This document shows positions 36,865 through 49,882 of a stretch of DNA of 64,000 bases, piece after piece. The stretch's first letter is position 1, and the number at the start of each line of letters is the position of its first letter. The stretch spans positions 25,982,060-26,046,059 of the forward strand of contig NC_135177.1 in assembly GCF_041146795.1 (NCBI RefSeq), in the 5' to 3' direction. This stretch comes from Maylandia zebra (Eukaryota > Chordata > Actinopteri > Cichliformes > Cichlidae). The notes below the pieces were generated by a model, which worked only from the letters and a program-made list of their open reading frames with translations, made no database searches and had not been told where the DNA came from. The translations under genes were made by a program, and so were the position numbers.

Positions 36865-37666
36865 CAATAAATATCTACAGTTCTTCTGTGTCAAGAGATG
36901 TGTAATCGCAATTTTTGAATGTGTGAATATTCATAAGCAATGAAGCTAGTGGTTGGTTCAAGTTTTTGAGCGTTCACTCTGATATTTGTCTTTAGAACGA
37001 TATTTGCATGCCATCATGTTAATCTCAGAAGCATGCATCTTGTCCTCCTTAAACTGCATCCATTGTTGAGCCATAACAATCCAGTAGTATTACATTATCC
37101 AGCAACAGACAATAGGAGCAGTTACAATTACGTTTCATTTAAAAAGGAAAAGAAAAGTGTGCTCTTCCAGCCAATACAGCCACTTCTACTGATTTTTCGC
37201 TCACTCCTGTGTTCGTCTTTCAGAAATACGAAAATACAAGTGCTACAAAACAAATTCTACATTGTAAGTTTAACTTAATACGGGCCTTACAACACTCGAG
37301 GCCAAGAAAAGCACTAAAAATAAAACACAAAGAGGCACTGAGGCTAACACCAAGCCCTCAAAACATTTGAAACTTCTGCCATCACGCTCCCTTCTCCTCT
37401 CTCTCTCTCTCTCTCCACCCCTACACATTTATAGCAGATTTTAAGCACTGTACTCTTGCTTACCAACATCTCAGCAGCAATGCAGTCCTAGAGCTAGTGC
37501 ATCTACTGTCAGCGCAGCGGAAACATGTTTTCTGTCATGGCCTGAAACATTACTGTTTCTCCTTTGTCTTGCTTGATGTCACTCTGCCCCTCGTCTTGAT
37601 TGTCTTGCTGCAACCAGGAAACCAAATAGGTTTGTTTCTTTGGTCTATTGCTCAGGCAGACAAGCG

Positions 37667-37738
37667 GAGGGAGAGAGAGAGAGAGAAACAGAGGGAGGGA
37701 GAGAGGTGGGTGGCAGGGAGGGAGGAAGACAGAGAGGT
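37667..37738. repeat. Purine-rich GA/GGGA tract
   Basis: GAGA and GGAGG units over about 70 bases on the plus strand. Confidence 0.85.
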
Positions 37739-37970
37739 GTGGACTCAAAACTAAACTTTTACTAAGAATGAAAGCAGAGTGCAGCTAAACTAGTCACTAT
37801 CCAGACAGGTATAGTAACTAATGAGCTGGACGCCTGTGAAATGAATACAAAGGTCAAAGAACCGTAATCTTCACCTCACTGTTTTGTCTGTATAACGTTT
37901 AAATTAAATTTAAAAATTAAATTAATTTTAATTAATTTTAATTTTAATTTTAATTTTTAATTTTTAATTT

Positions 37971-39445
37971 TTTTTAAAAACTGTATGATATTTTCTTGAA
38001 CAATGTATATGTAAACTTCATAATCTTAACACCTCATCTGCTGTGCTTTTCAAAACATTTTGAAGACTTCTGGGCACTGAGTTTAGAAATTTCTTGAGTT
38101 TTGGTCTCAGAATTTAGTCCAATTCTTTTTTCTTTAAAAAAAATTAGTCCTATTGTTGCCTGATATAGGTTTTCAGCTGCTGAAGAGTTTGTGGTCACAC
38201 TTGATGTATTTTTTTATTTAACCATTGAGCAAACATTCTCAAGGTGAAAGATCTGGACTGCAGTCCAATTCAGCACTCGGACTCTTCTCCGATGAAGCCA
38301 TGCTGTTGTAATAGCTGCAGTATGTGGTTTTGCATTGTCCTGCTCAAAAATACAAGGCCTTCCTTGAAACAGACATCATCTTTAGGGGAGCATATGTTCC
38401 TCTAAAACCTTTATATGACTTTTAGGATTCACAGTTCCTTAAAAATCATGCAAGCTGCCCATACTGTGTACACTTACACTGCATCCCTATACCATCAAAG
38501 AAGATGCTGGAAGGTCTCCCTCTTCTTTAGCCTGGAGGCCACGGCGTCTGTGATTAACAACAAGAATATAAAATTTGGACTCATATGACCATGGATCAAA
38601 TTCCGACTTTTAAAATGAGTCTTGGCCCACAGGACACAACGGCGTTTCTGGAGTATGTTTAACTATAGCTTCCATTTCATTTGATAGAGCTTTAGTTGCT
38701 CTCTGAATCTTTTGATGATGTTATGCATGTTATGTTATGTTATGTAGATCATGAGAGTTGCAAAGTATTTGCAATTTGATGTTGGAAACACATCAAACTG
38801 GATGTTGGGAAACACTGTTTTTAAATATTCCATTATCTTTTTATGCATTACTTCACCGATTTGACAGCATCTCCCAATCTTTAATTCTGAAAGACTCTCC
38901 CTCTCTAAGACGTCTCTAGCTAATCATGTAACAGATCACTTTGCTTAATTACTTTCTAGATTAATTGCTGGATGTTCTCCCTTTTTGACATTTCCCACTT
39001 TTTCAGCTGTTTGTTGCCCTGTGGCAGAATTCTTTTGACCTGTAGAGACATCAAATTTGAAATGAACACATTTAGTGGATGAAGGTGTCCAGTTTCCCAG
39101 TTTGAACATTTGTTCTATTGTGCATAAAATATTGTCTTCTAGTTTTCATTACGTTCAAATTTAAAGAATGTCACAACTTTTCTGGAATTTGTGTTGTACT
39201 TGGGGACCAAGACAGAACCCATTTTTAAGGTAATTATATATAGCTATGGGAGCCAATGAAGTGTCTTCAATCCTGAGGCAATGTTATCACATTTTCATGT
39301 ATCTGTGAGGATTCTGGCTACTGCATTTTTAAAGTTTGTCTTTTTTTTAATCATCTTATATCAGCACAACTCAAAACACCTCCCCGGTATTTAGTAAAAC
39401 TCAACATATACATTGTTCAAGAAAATATCATACAGTTTTTAAAAA
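37971..39445 (-). mobile_element. DNA transposon relic bounded by a 42-bp inverted repeat
   Basis: Bases 37971-38012 and 39404-39445 are perfect reverse complements over 42 bases (TTTTTAAAAACTGTATGATA...). The interior, read on the minus strand, gives a heavily broken peptide with PQTLQQLKTYIRQ and SPDLSP, reminiscent of Tc1/mariner-type transposases. Interior motifs such as CTGAATCTTTTGATGATGTTATG and AAATTTGAAATGAACACA belong to a repeat I remember as common in fish genomes. The superfamily is not certain. Confidence 0.55.
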
Positions 39446-41493
39446 GCAAAATTTGCTGTTTTTGTCAGTTTCTGTGGTCAGGTATTTCTTTCATACTTTG
39501 CTATCCACCTAACCACTTCATAGCAAAGAGCACTGATCTGCTAATGGCTTTTCAGGAGGCTGATAGCACAAATAATAACCATGTCAAATATACGATGTTC
39601 GCAAAATGCTAAAGTTAAAAGAAAACAAACTAAACATTAGTCTGGAAAACCTCCAAATTTTTCATTTGGATTCATCACTTCTTAAAATCTGTTGCTACTA
39701 ATTTTTAGTCCAGTTCATGTGCAGCCTTTTCTCCATTTTCCCCTTCATTAAGAATAAGATCTCGACAGGCACCTTTCCACCGAGAGCATTTCTGATGAGG
39801 CTTCAGTGAACAGTACTGAAAGGCCAGATGCATCTTTTAGGCTCTGTGTCAGATCCTTGTTGGATTTGTTCCTTTTTCTTAAGGACACGACTTTCATCTA
39901 CTGTATATATTTTTTTCTAGGCCTGACACTTCAATCAATACATAAAAGGTGAAAATAGTCAGGTATGAAGACTGAACTGAAAATGAGTGAAAAGGCAGCC
40001 CAAGAAAAACTTTAAAAGACCAACTACAGATCAAGTCCTTCTAAAAATAATTACAACAAAGTCTGGTTCCTTGGAAGGGAAAAAAATGAAGCAAGGAGAG
40101 GTGGCTTGAGATTTTGGCACAGTATGTAAACTGTACTGGGACTCAATCCAGAATGGACAGGAGCAGATACAAATCCCCAGGTGTGAAATGTAAATGAAAA
40201 GATTTTCATTTTACATTTACTGACATATTTTCATTCTTGCTCTTTTTTGATACCGAGTCAGTATCTTGTTTAAATTACATTTCAAACAGGTATTACATAT
40301 ACAGTAGATACATCTAATCATGCATCGTCTAAATGAAGCCTGGCTTGAAGTATCCACAAGGGGGAGACACTAACTCAGCCTATCAGACTAAGCACATCCA
40401 GTTTTCAGCTGCCAGTGCAGTCTTTTCATTTTATTTTTATTTTTACTTTACTTACATTACTTTTCACTTAAATTCCAGTTGACTCTGCGTTAAGTGAAGA
40501 ACATACATATCACATTTCAAAAATGCTTTGGTCTTTTGACTCACTAAAAGTCACATTTTCTGTAGCTGTAAATGCTGCAGTAGGTTAGTGCTCCTCCATC
40601 TGCTAGTAATAACAGCTATCAAACCCACTAATCAGGGGAACACATCAGAAGTTTGTTTAGGCCCAAATCATTTATTTATGTTTTTGCAAGATTCAATTCA
40701 TGTCTGCATTTTTTTTTAAAGATTCAAGATGCACCTGTGCTCTCAGAGCACAAGAGGGCCCCATTTCAGTGTTTTGCAGCTTGTGTCCATATTTTACTTT
40801 CTATCATCTATGATTATTACTTCACCTGAAGCCTGAATTAAGTCCCTAAAATGTTAAATGAGTGTGAGAAGATGTTCTGTTGACATATATTTGCATCTTC
40901 TTAAATGTCACCAAACTTCAGTAACTTCACCAAACTTTCATCCTGCTGTAATCGATATGAAGTGCGTGTTCAGGATCAGGCCGGGTGTAAAAGAAGTAAG
41001 CATGTAATTTTCATAAAGGCTGACACTTAAATCCAGACCATAATGCTTGAATAACCCAACAGCTGCAGATCTTGTTTGTATAGTGTCAGGGCTTTTTAGG
41101 GACTTTAGACACTATACTTAACTTTCCGTTGCCCACTCCACACTTCAGTGGAAAGAGGAAAGTCCCAAATTGACCAAGGTAATCTGAACATGGCAGAGGG
41201 TGGGGTGGGATAAGATTAAAGATAAGAAGATGAGATGTGATTTTTGCATGTGTTTGCATTTTCAGGATTGCATGCAGAATTTGATATCAGGAAAGGTGGG
41301 TACCTGTAAGCGTAGCAGTAACATGAATTAACTGATGAGTCAATCTTCCTTTATCCCTAATCCCTTTGGAGATTGCTTGAATTCAGCTCTGATCTGCAGC
41401 CTGGTGATATCACCAACTCAAGGCAAGGGATAAACTAATCAAATATTTGAGACAAATGCTGACAATGTCACATTAAGCCTTATTTGAACTAAG

Positions 41494-41705
41494 GCAGCAT
41501 TGTGGTGAAGGTGTTAGCACTCAACTCCACCATCTGGCTGGGACCCCGTGCTTGCACAGTTTCTCCCAGACATGCAGTTAGTGGGGTTAGGTTAACTGGT
41601 AATTTTTAAATTGCCCCCTAGGTGTGAGTGTGAATGGTTGTCTATATCTCTGTGTTTGCTCTGCGACAGGCTGTTGAGCTGTCCAGGATGTATGCAACCT
41701 CTCAT
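41494..41705 (+). repeat. Decayed SINE-like retroposon
   Basis: It contains GGTGTGAGTGTGAATGGTTG and GCGACAGGCTGTTGAGCTGT in the order seen in the element at 12752-13116, in the opposite orientation and with many substitutions. Confidence 0.6.
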
Positions 41706-42310
41706 CATTAGAGGATCCTTGAAAATTTCAAAAGGGAAGTTTACCTTTCAAAATCTTTTGTCTTTTGTCACCTCTTCCTCATGAAATGTGTTTGCTTGCT
41801 ATATGGCAGAAACAGCTTAAATTACTCTAAATACAAGGTAGAAGCCATGGTCCAAGCATGTGGCTATGCTTGCACAGTGAACATATTTACAGTAACAGAA
41901 AGGAAAACACTAAATGCATTGTTGGAGTAGCTTGCTTCAGTAACCTGCTGGTTTCAGTAACTTTCTGGTAGCTGCACTACTTCTTTGCATAATGAGTTGA
42001 GTAGTTCAACTATTCCTTTGCTAGTCTTTGCTTACTGAAAACACAGAGAACTCTGGGGCATGACCTTGATATAGATCATGACATTGAACTATAAAGGTAT
42101 GGCCAGCGCGTTTGTCAGGCAGGGCATCACCACAGATAGCATACAAAACGATGTCACACATTAATTTGTGGTCTGCTTTATAACTGTCACAATGTTGTTT
42201 TATTAGATGTCACAAAATTTAGAAGAGTCAAAAAGCTTGCAAGCTTGATTTTCAAACTATATAGATGCCTGGCACAGACATAGAGACCTACTTATTAGTG
42301 CTAACAAGAG

Positions 42311-42337
42311 GATGGATGGATAGATGGATGGATAGGA
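42311..42337. repeat. (GGAT)n short tandem repeat
   Basis: About six imperfect GGAT/AGAT units. Confidence 0.8.
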
Positions 42338-43668
42338 CTACCCAAATTACTAGTCAGATAATTGCATTAAAAACGCTCCAAAAGCTATAGTAGGACCACA
42401 ATTATGGACTTTAATTAAAATAAATTGTGCTGTTAAACTGGTTACTTTAATACTGGAGTCCATGTGGACGGACTTTCTTTAGGAGTCAGCCTGAAGTGGT
42501 CATTTGAGGAACTGCAGTTCCAATATTGCTTAATTTTCTTTAGCCCTGAAAGGTCTCATTTGGCCACCACCACATGGCTGTGCAGAGCATGCGCAGAAGA
42601 GCCCATAACTCACAGCATCAAGTAATCAATGATAGGCCTTCCAAATACACAGGTAAGTAACAAAATCTTAGGGAAGTTCATGCTTCTTTTAGAAGTTACT
42701 GCACGACTGGATGAACCTGCGTGAGCCTTCACCTGTTCTGTTCTCTGAGAGGTTGGTGTCTGACTGATTGCTATGGTTTAAGGCTCCTTGGGGCAGTATT
42801 TGTTGTGATTTGAGGATATATAGCTGAACCTGAATTGAATTATAAAAAAACAAACAAAAAAGACAGAAAGCAAAGCAATATTCATGTAGTTCCCAGTTAA
42901 TAGTGTGGCTATTCGTTTATTTACTCATGACCAGTCTCTAGCAAAATAAAATATTTTGCTCTAAACTCGGCTGAGACAGCCTTAAAAAATTATTATGTTT
43001 GAATCTAGCATCAAGTCATCTTTTCCTTGACTTCGTCTTTGTAACAGAAAGGGTTGTTTTTTCATGTTTTGATAGTAGTTAGTAGTAATAGTTTCTGCAA
43101 GGTAATTTAATGAATACTTTGATTACCTTGCTAAACTGAAAGTTGCTCACAAATCAAAATTTGTATTGAATCCAAATTTAATGTTGAAACATTAAATGTG
43201 AAACAATGTTGAACTATTTTAAAAGAAAAAAGTTGTCACCTATTGATCATGTGCTGGACAGTCGATCGACAGTCGACTAGTGCCTCCGTGTTTGTTCTGT
43301 ACATTGCTATTGCACAGAGTCTCTGAACAAGCAACGAGCCATGAACTTCTTGCGAAATTCGGTGTTAAATGTTTTTAACTTGCATGCAAAACAGACAGAT
43401 GTCAGAAGTCGGAAATGCAAGAATGCTATGAATTCGTCGCTGTTTTCCTGCCTTTCTTAGTATAAAGTTAAGTGGTAGAATCGTTTTGTTTCGGTTTAAA
43501 GGGAAAGCACCGTGTCGCTCTGACACTTCATTAAAAGCAGATGAAAGTCGCGCAGCTGCACTCTACCTTGTCATAGGTGCACTAGGACACACATAAGTAC
43601 CTTATCTCTTAGCGTTTCTTCACATGTAGACTATTTTATTTTAAATTTTTGTGTTTTTCCCCCCACAG

Positions 43669-43843
43669 GTCATTGAATTCGAACGCTTATCTAAACCCCA
43701 CTAGTGACTCAAAAGGAAACAGGGTGATGGTCTGATCGCTGTCCAGTTGATTTCATGGATATGGGAATTGCGCACGGTCGGTTCACTTTGCTTTGACTGA
43801 TTCCAATAAACTTCTTCAGATCTCGAAGAATCTCTCCCAGTTG
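43669..43843 (+). other. bcl3: bcl3 5' UTR portion of the first coding exon
   Basis: A strong acceptor (TTTTTCCCCCCACAG) ends at 43668, so the exon with the start codon is probably preceded by a non-coding exon. No in-frame ATG lies between the acceptor and 43844 in the coding frame. Confidence 0.6.
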
Positions 43844-46800
43844 ATGCCAAGGATCATGACCATGAACGGTACCCACAAGTCGGTTGCCCCAGTGCCGCTG
43901 GATTTGCGCACCAATGTCCGAGTGCGTGGGAACGCCGGGGGGACTCCAGCCTGTGGCTCCAGGGACGCTCGGGTAACAGGCGGTTCACCTGCACCTCCGG
44001 CGTTCACAGGGGCGGACAGTTTAGATGAAAACTGCCCCACGGTCAGAGGCGTATCGGTCTCACCAACCAGTACTTCTCGCAAGCGTCCAGCGGATAGATC
44101 TGCCTCACAGCTTCCTTTTAGGAAACGCCCGATTCCTGTCGAACCGGAGACCAAGAGACTGTCACCGTCTAAAGCAGAAAGAGAAGACCGATTTTCTCCT
44201 CCGGAAGATAAGACTTTAGCCGATCCCGTGGAAAGAGTCGGCATAGCACCAGTGACTCCCAGGCAGCTGGAAGGACAGATTCCAAATGGATACCCCATAT
44301 GCTTTTTCCCTTACGGTAAGCCCTGCTGGCCAACATTAAGTCTAATACTGCAGTATGTTGTGCAACAGCTTTATTATTTTGTTTTGTTTTTAAATATTGT
44401 AAGTGTTTAAACCCCAAAGTAAGAATTGGACCATGAGACTATGAGACCATGAGATGTCTGTAAAATTACCATCTGAAGTTTTGATTTCACTGTTCTCCAA
44501 AGAAAAACGCATTGAATATTTGTTTGGTTTAACCAATAATACGTGAAATAGCAGCCTGTGGGTAAAATGATCAGACTAGCTGACAAAATGTAGGTTTGGA
44601 GGACAGAGCAAGGCACTACATGTTGGGGCATATCATTTTTGTGGTATTACAGGGCATTACCTGCTAATGCTGTTTTGATTTTTAAAACTGTGGCAACAGA
44701 CAGCTCCTCCTCCCCTTTCTTTAGTGGTTTTCTCTGCCAGTGTGACATTGTGGCAGAAAAGACAGTGAAGTCAGAGACCATAGAGAAGCTACTGCTGCTG
44801 AAAATGCCCACTAAGCTATTTTACACCTACTGTACCCCTCATTAGTGTGTTCACTGCATGAATCAAAGTAGCTCATAATTTATAATTGAATACAGCACAC
44901 TCATATTTACAGTATATGACTTGTAACTTATCCACTTCCTTATTACAGAAATCACTTGCTTGCCAGGAGCTTTTCTAATTATTCATTTATATCTTCATCA
45001 TTTCTCTTTTCTTTCTCTCTCCCTGCAAACTTCTTTTTATTTCTCTTTCTCATTGTTTCTATTTCTCATTCTGTGTCATCCCTGCTTAGGTCATTACCCA
45101 GTGTTCTGCCTGCCTCATCTCTCAGAGCCAAATAATGTTGTGGCCCACCAAACTGAAAACGTCCTGGCTGGTATCGCTCAAGCAACAAGACAAGATGAAG
45201 ATGGAGATACGTATGTTGATTCTTTTCTTTTTCATTCTGATATTTGGGTGTCACTTTATGATATACAATCAATCCATCCATCCAGGTAACTGGTGTATAT
45301 AGTAAACTTAAAAGATGATTCATCCACCTTGTGCATGATTGTGTCATTTGTCATTTTGAAAGTCATAACTTGGCACATTTTATGGATTTGAAAATTCAGC
45401 ACAATCATTTCACTTCAAGAAATTTTCATTAGAGGGACTTCTAAGAGGATAATGGTTTGAAAATTGAGGTCTACTGTACAGTATGAGTCTGAGATTCAAG
45501 TCAATCCCAACTTCTCAGAAGTGGTGACTCATCAATTGCCAGATATGAAAGTTGCACTCAGCTTAAACTTTGTCAGAAAAAAGTTTATTGTTACAAAAAA
45601 ATGTAAAGTTTAAATCTGACTCATATTGTCATTTTTAAACCGTATAACATGGCCAGTGACAGTAAATAGAAGGACATATGCAACAAGTTCAGACTCATCC
45701 TCAACACCATGAACATTAAAATCACAAACTGTATGTAAAAGATGGCCATGGTATAATGATTGCAACTTTAGCTTCATGATGGTGGTCATTTGGGAGCAAA
45801 AAGTTTCTATAGATATAAAAAGGACATGGAGAGTTAACTTTACAGTGCCACTTAGCTAGCTTGGTTAGGAAAGCGTGTGGGTATATCACATACATATGGG
45901 AGTCAATATGAGTTGATTTAACTTAAAATAGCTAAGTCAACTAACATGCATGTACATGTTGGCTTCATTTTTCAGCTCCTGACCACGCCTCTTTATTCAA
46001 ACATGCAAATGATAGCAAGTGATTATATTTAAGCTATAGGTTTCACACATATCCCATTATCTCAATGTGTTTTCCAGTGTATAGGTGTATGAGTACGCAT
46101 CCTAATCCAGTTTCACAACAGACGTTTTGAGTTTCACCGTAGGAAAACCATATGCAGTTAATGATGCTTTTGTTTGATTCAACTTTCCCAGTCACCCTTC
46201 GTAATGCGACGATACCCCTGAAACTAAAGCAGCTGCATGGAATTGTGCAGTCATATTATTCCTACTGTATTATATATCAAAGTGTTTTTATTAGAAAGCT
46301 TTCTAACATTAATCATGTATCACAACTTCTTACCAAAAATCGAAAGGCCCTTGTGATGAAAACGTGCAGTCTGATCATTACTATTGCTTTCACTTTTTTA
46401 AGTCTAAACTAAGTTCTCAAGGAAAACTGTTCACTTCAATAAGATGTCAGTGCAATTGATTTACGAGGAACAACCCAAACAACATTAATGTCAATGTCCT
46501 GCTGTCGAAGACAAAACTTCTGCTGTTGCACAATCTGGACGTGAGATATCAGTAGCGTTCTTTGTTTATTTGATCTCCATGACTCACCTGACTGTGCATA
46601 CTGAGTAGGTACAGTCAGTCAGTGTGCCCTCCCATTATTGACTGCATTTTCACTGCTGATAAGGACTTATTGAGATTTAACATACCTAACATATTAACCT
46701 GGAAGCTACAGGTATACTATAGATCTAGGCTGAGAGTGATTTGTTGGTATTCACATGTTGAACAATCCAGAGTCAGCTGACTGGTCCCTCGAGGCGTGAG

Positions 46801-47839
46801 GTGGTGGTAGTGAGAATACACAGGGCACCAGAGGAGTTTTCGAGACCACATGAATGCAAATATTAAACTTTAACGCATGGTTACTTTACTTTGTCAAAAT
46901 CTACCACCCACACACTAATAAACTACAGAAATTCATACAAAGACACAAAGAATCATGTGACCGAAAGCAAAGCATGTCCAAGAATTTATTGGTACTTTGA
47001 TCATGCAGTTTCAAAAAGTATCATCATCATTTGCATTCACTCAAAAAAAACCAAACCTCATGATGACCAATATTTAGCCGAGCCACAAGTTAAGTCCCGT
47101 GGTATCTTACAGCTGCTTATTATCTCATATTTGCTTTGTAACTGCAATGACATATCCATCTTTAACAGATGGTTCCACGGAAGTAGATGAATGCATGTCT
47201 CAGATCAAAAAAAGCTTTAAAAACAACAGTTTTTATTTTATATTCTATTAAAGTAAACCACCTTTGACATCTTAGCTGTGCTCTGATTTTATTTTTTTTA
47301 TCTCCACTTGTGCACCTCACAGTTGTACACTAAACTTGCTGTGTAGGCATAATGCAAATCAAAAGTCTGTCTCATTAGCAGAAACTCGGTGCAAGACAGA
47401 TTAAGTGCAGAAACCTTACACAACACCTAGTCCCTTTGCTTTCGCAGGCATCGGTTACCTTCTTGCTGCTTTGTGGTTGTTTAAAATTTTGTGTGAATTC
47501 TTCAGAAAGAAACATTTACAGCACCCTCTCGTTTTTCACACTGTATGCATATGAGTGTGAGTGTGTGTTTGTGTGTGTGTGTATGTATGTGCGTGTATAC
47601 ATAATGTGTTTGATGGTGAGCATGCGCCTGCTTTTACGTCAATGGGATTTGTTCTCAGCGCCTCTGAGCCCCTTAGTTTCGGGAAAACCAGTGAGTGCTC
47701 AGTTTTAAAAAGCTGTTGTGGTTTTTCTCAGGTGTCTCTGTCTCTCTCTTTTCTTCTCTGTGTTTTTTAAATGAATGGGCTCAAAAAACCCAAACATCCG
47801 CTCTTGACTTCCTCATTTACCGCTTTCTTTCTATCAGGT

Positions 47840-47876
<37 letters not shown>

Positions 47877-47877
47877 A

Positions 47878-47909
<32 letters not shown>

Positions 47910-49032
47910 TCTTTTCTGTTCTGTTACACTGTCATTTCAATGGAAGATGTGCAAAACTGTTGATTTACTTACAGCTCCTACATGTATGCTTCCAGTCAGT
48001 CAGTTACATAGTTACATACCATGACATACATAGTTTAGCAATGCTCTTATTCAAACTGCATTTATTCAGCTTTATCAGCTTGCATCCATTCAGTGCATAG
48101 GTTTAAACTGACACATTTAAGTTTGATTAGATGAAAACTAAAAAATTATTAGGTTTGTCCTCTGGGAGCATGGATATTTGAGTTGTGTTTAGATGTAAGT
48201 TTATCAGTTGAAAAACTCTAAACTGGAATTTCTGTTTTCTTTCTCTTTTTGTGTAATGGTGAGATGGTCTTGAGAACACTAACTTGCACTTAATCTTGAA
48301 AGTCCACAAAAATGATAAGACTGAATCACTTATCACTTGCATGTGAAGGATCACTTTTGTTAATGTAACCAGTCCATCCATCCAAGGCCTTTTCTGGTTG
48401 AGGACATATAGAAACATATAAAAACTTTGAAAGACCTTCAGAAAATCTGGAGAACTATTATTGAAGACCACTGGCTCTGGTGGCTCAAGACTTTTGGATA
48501 GTCCTGTAAAGCCGTTTTACATTAGTTGGCACTGATGGTGCCTCCACAGATATGAAAGTTCAAGATCTTATAGAATTATGAGTGCTTTTGATTGAACTCT
48601 AACAGCTAGTATTTCTCCTCTTTAACTTGCATCCATCCACGATTAAAGGATTTAAAATGTGAGTCAGGCCAGAACTGCTTTTTCTTTGCATAGTAAAGTT
48701 TTTAACTTGCTCTAGTGGATGCAATGACAAACAGTATATTTATATAATAAACTACTTGCTCATCAAAGTTCCCACGTAAATATATTTGCACCATCATAGA
48801 CTGAAAGTAGTATAATTGTTAATGACGAGCACAGTAGGATGTGAAGTAAGTCGTCATTTCTTGTTAACTGGACTGTGGTGTGACTCTGCTTCTCTTTTGT
48901 TTACTACACGTTCAAACTGACACATCATCTCATTGCTCAGCTGGTCCACAGACCACAGGAAATGTTAGGCTTCAGTCTGATCATTCAGTCTGGCTGCACT
49001 CTCACCCTCCATACCAAACAGGATACCACATG

Positions 49033-49108
<76 letters not shown>

Positions 49109-49815
49109 TACACACAGTTACCATCTGTGTTAAGCTTGGGACTCCTGTGTGCGTCAGGGCTGCTGGGCCTGGGGTTATCTGGGGCTGTGGTCTGCCCCAC
49201 TTCCAGGAACAAGAAACAGTGCAGTTTCATCTTAAGAGAAAAGAGACACATAGATGATGATATAAAAGGGCTGAGCAAGATAAACAGAATGATAATAGGC
49301 ATACATGGAGGCAAAGGATCTGAATATTAAGTTTGTTAAGGGTTATTGATGAATGATCCAAAGATAAATCTATTTTTCACACTTTTCTCAGGGCTCAGAA
49401 TCACAAAACTCTGCTAAAGTCATATATGAATTGCCTGTCACTATGTTTGAGACCAGGTATACTGTGCCATGAATGATTATCTCCTTTACTGTAGTGTTTA
49501 TTGTGGAGACACTGCAGGTGCTTTTTAAAGCTAGTTATGGGTAGCCAATAACATGTACAGTAAATATAACCAAACCTTTGTTGATGCAGATTTCTTCACT
49601 TTGCTGAGCTTAGTTACAGGAACAGGGATCTGCTGAGGGAAGAACCGCCCTGCACACTTGACATACAAAATTGTTTATTGCAGTCACACTTGAAAACTAC
49701 TCTTGCACAGAGAACATTTGTTTTGCCTTGCTTAAGCGTGGCTTTTAGAATTAAGCATGCATATACATATGCACAGATGGTTTATCTACTTTTTGCATTT
49801 ATTTTGCATTCTTTT

Positions 49816-49882
<67 letters not shown>

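Larger units (their letters stand above)
36900..43668. other. Intergenic region between divergent cblc and bcl3
   Basis: No coding exon was found over about 6.8 kb. It holds CT- and GA-rich tracts (37395-37418, 37667-37738), a transposon relic bounded by an inverted repeat (37971-39445), a decayed SINE-like copy (41494-41705) and a short GGAT repeat (42311-42337). The bcl3 non-coding first exon and promoter should lie toward the right end but I could not place them. Confidence 0.6.

Noticed and set aside
47695-48100. Serine-leucine repeat proteins
   Set aside because: Translations of CT microsatellites in bcl3 intron 2.
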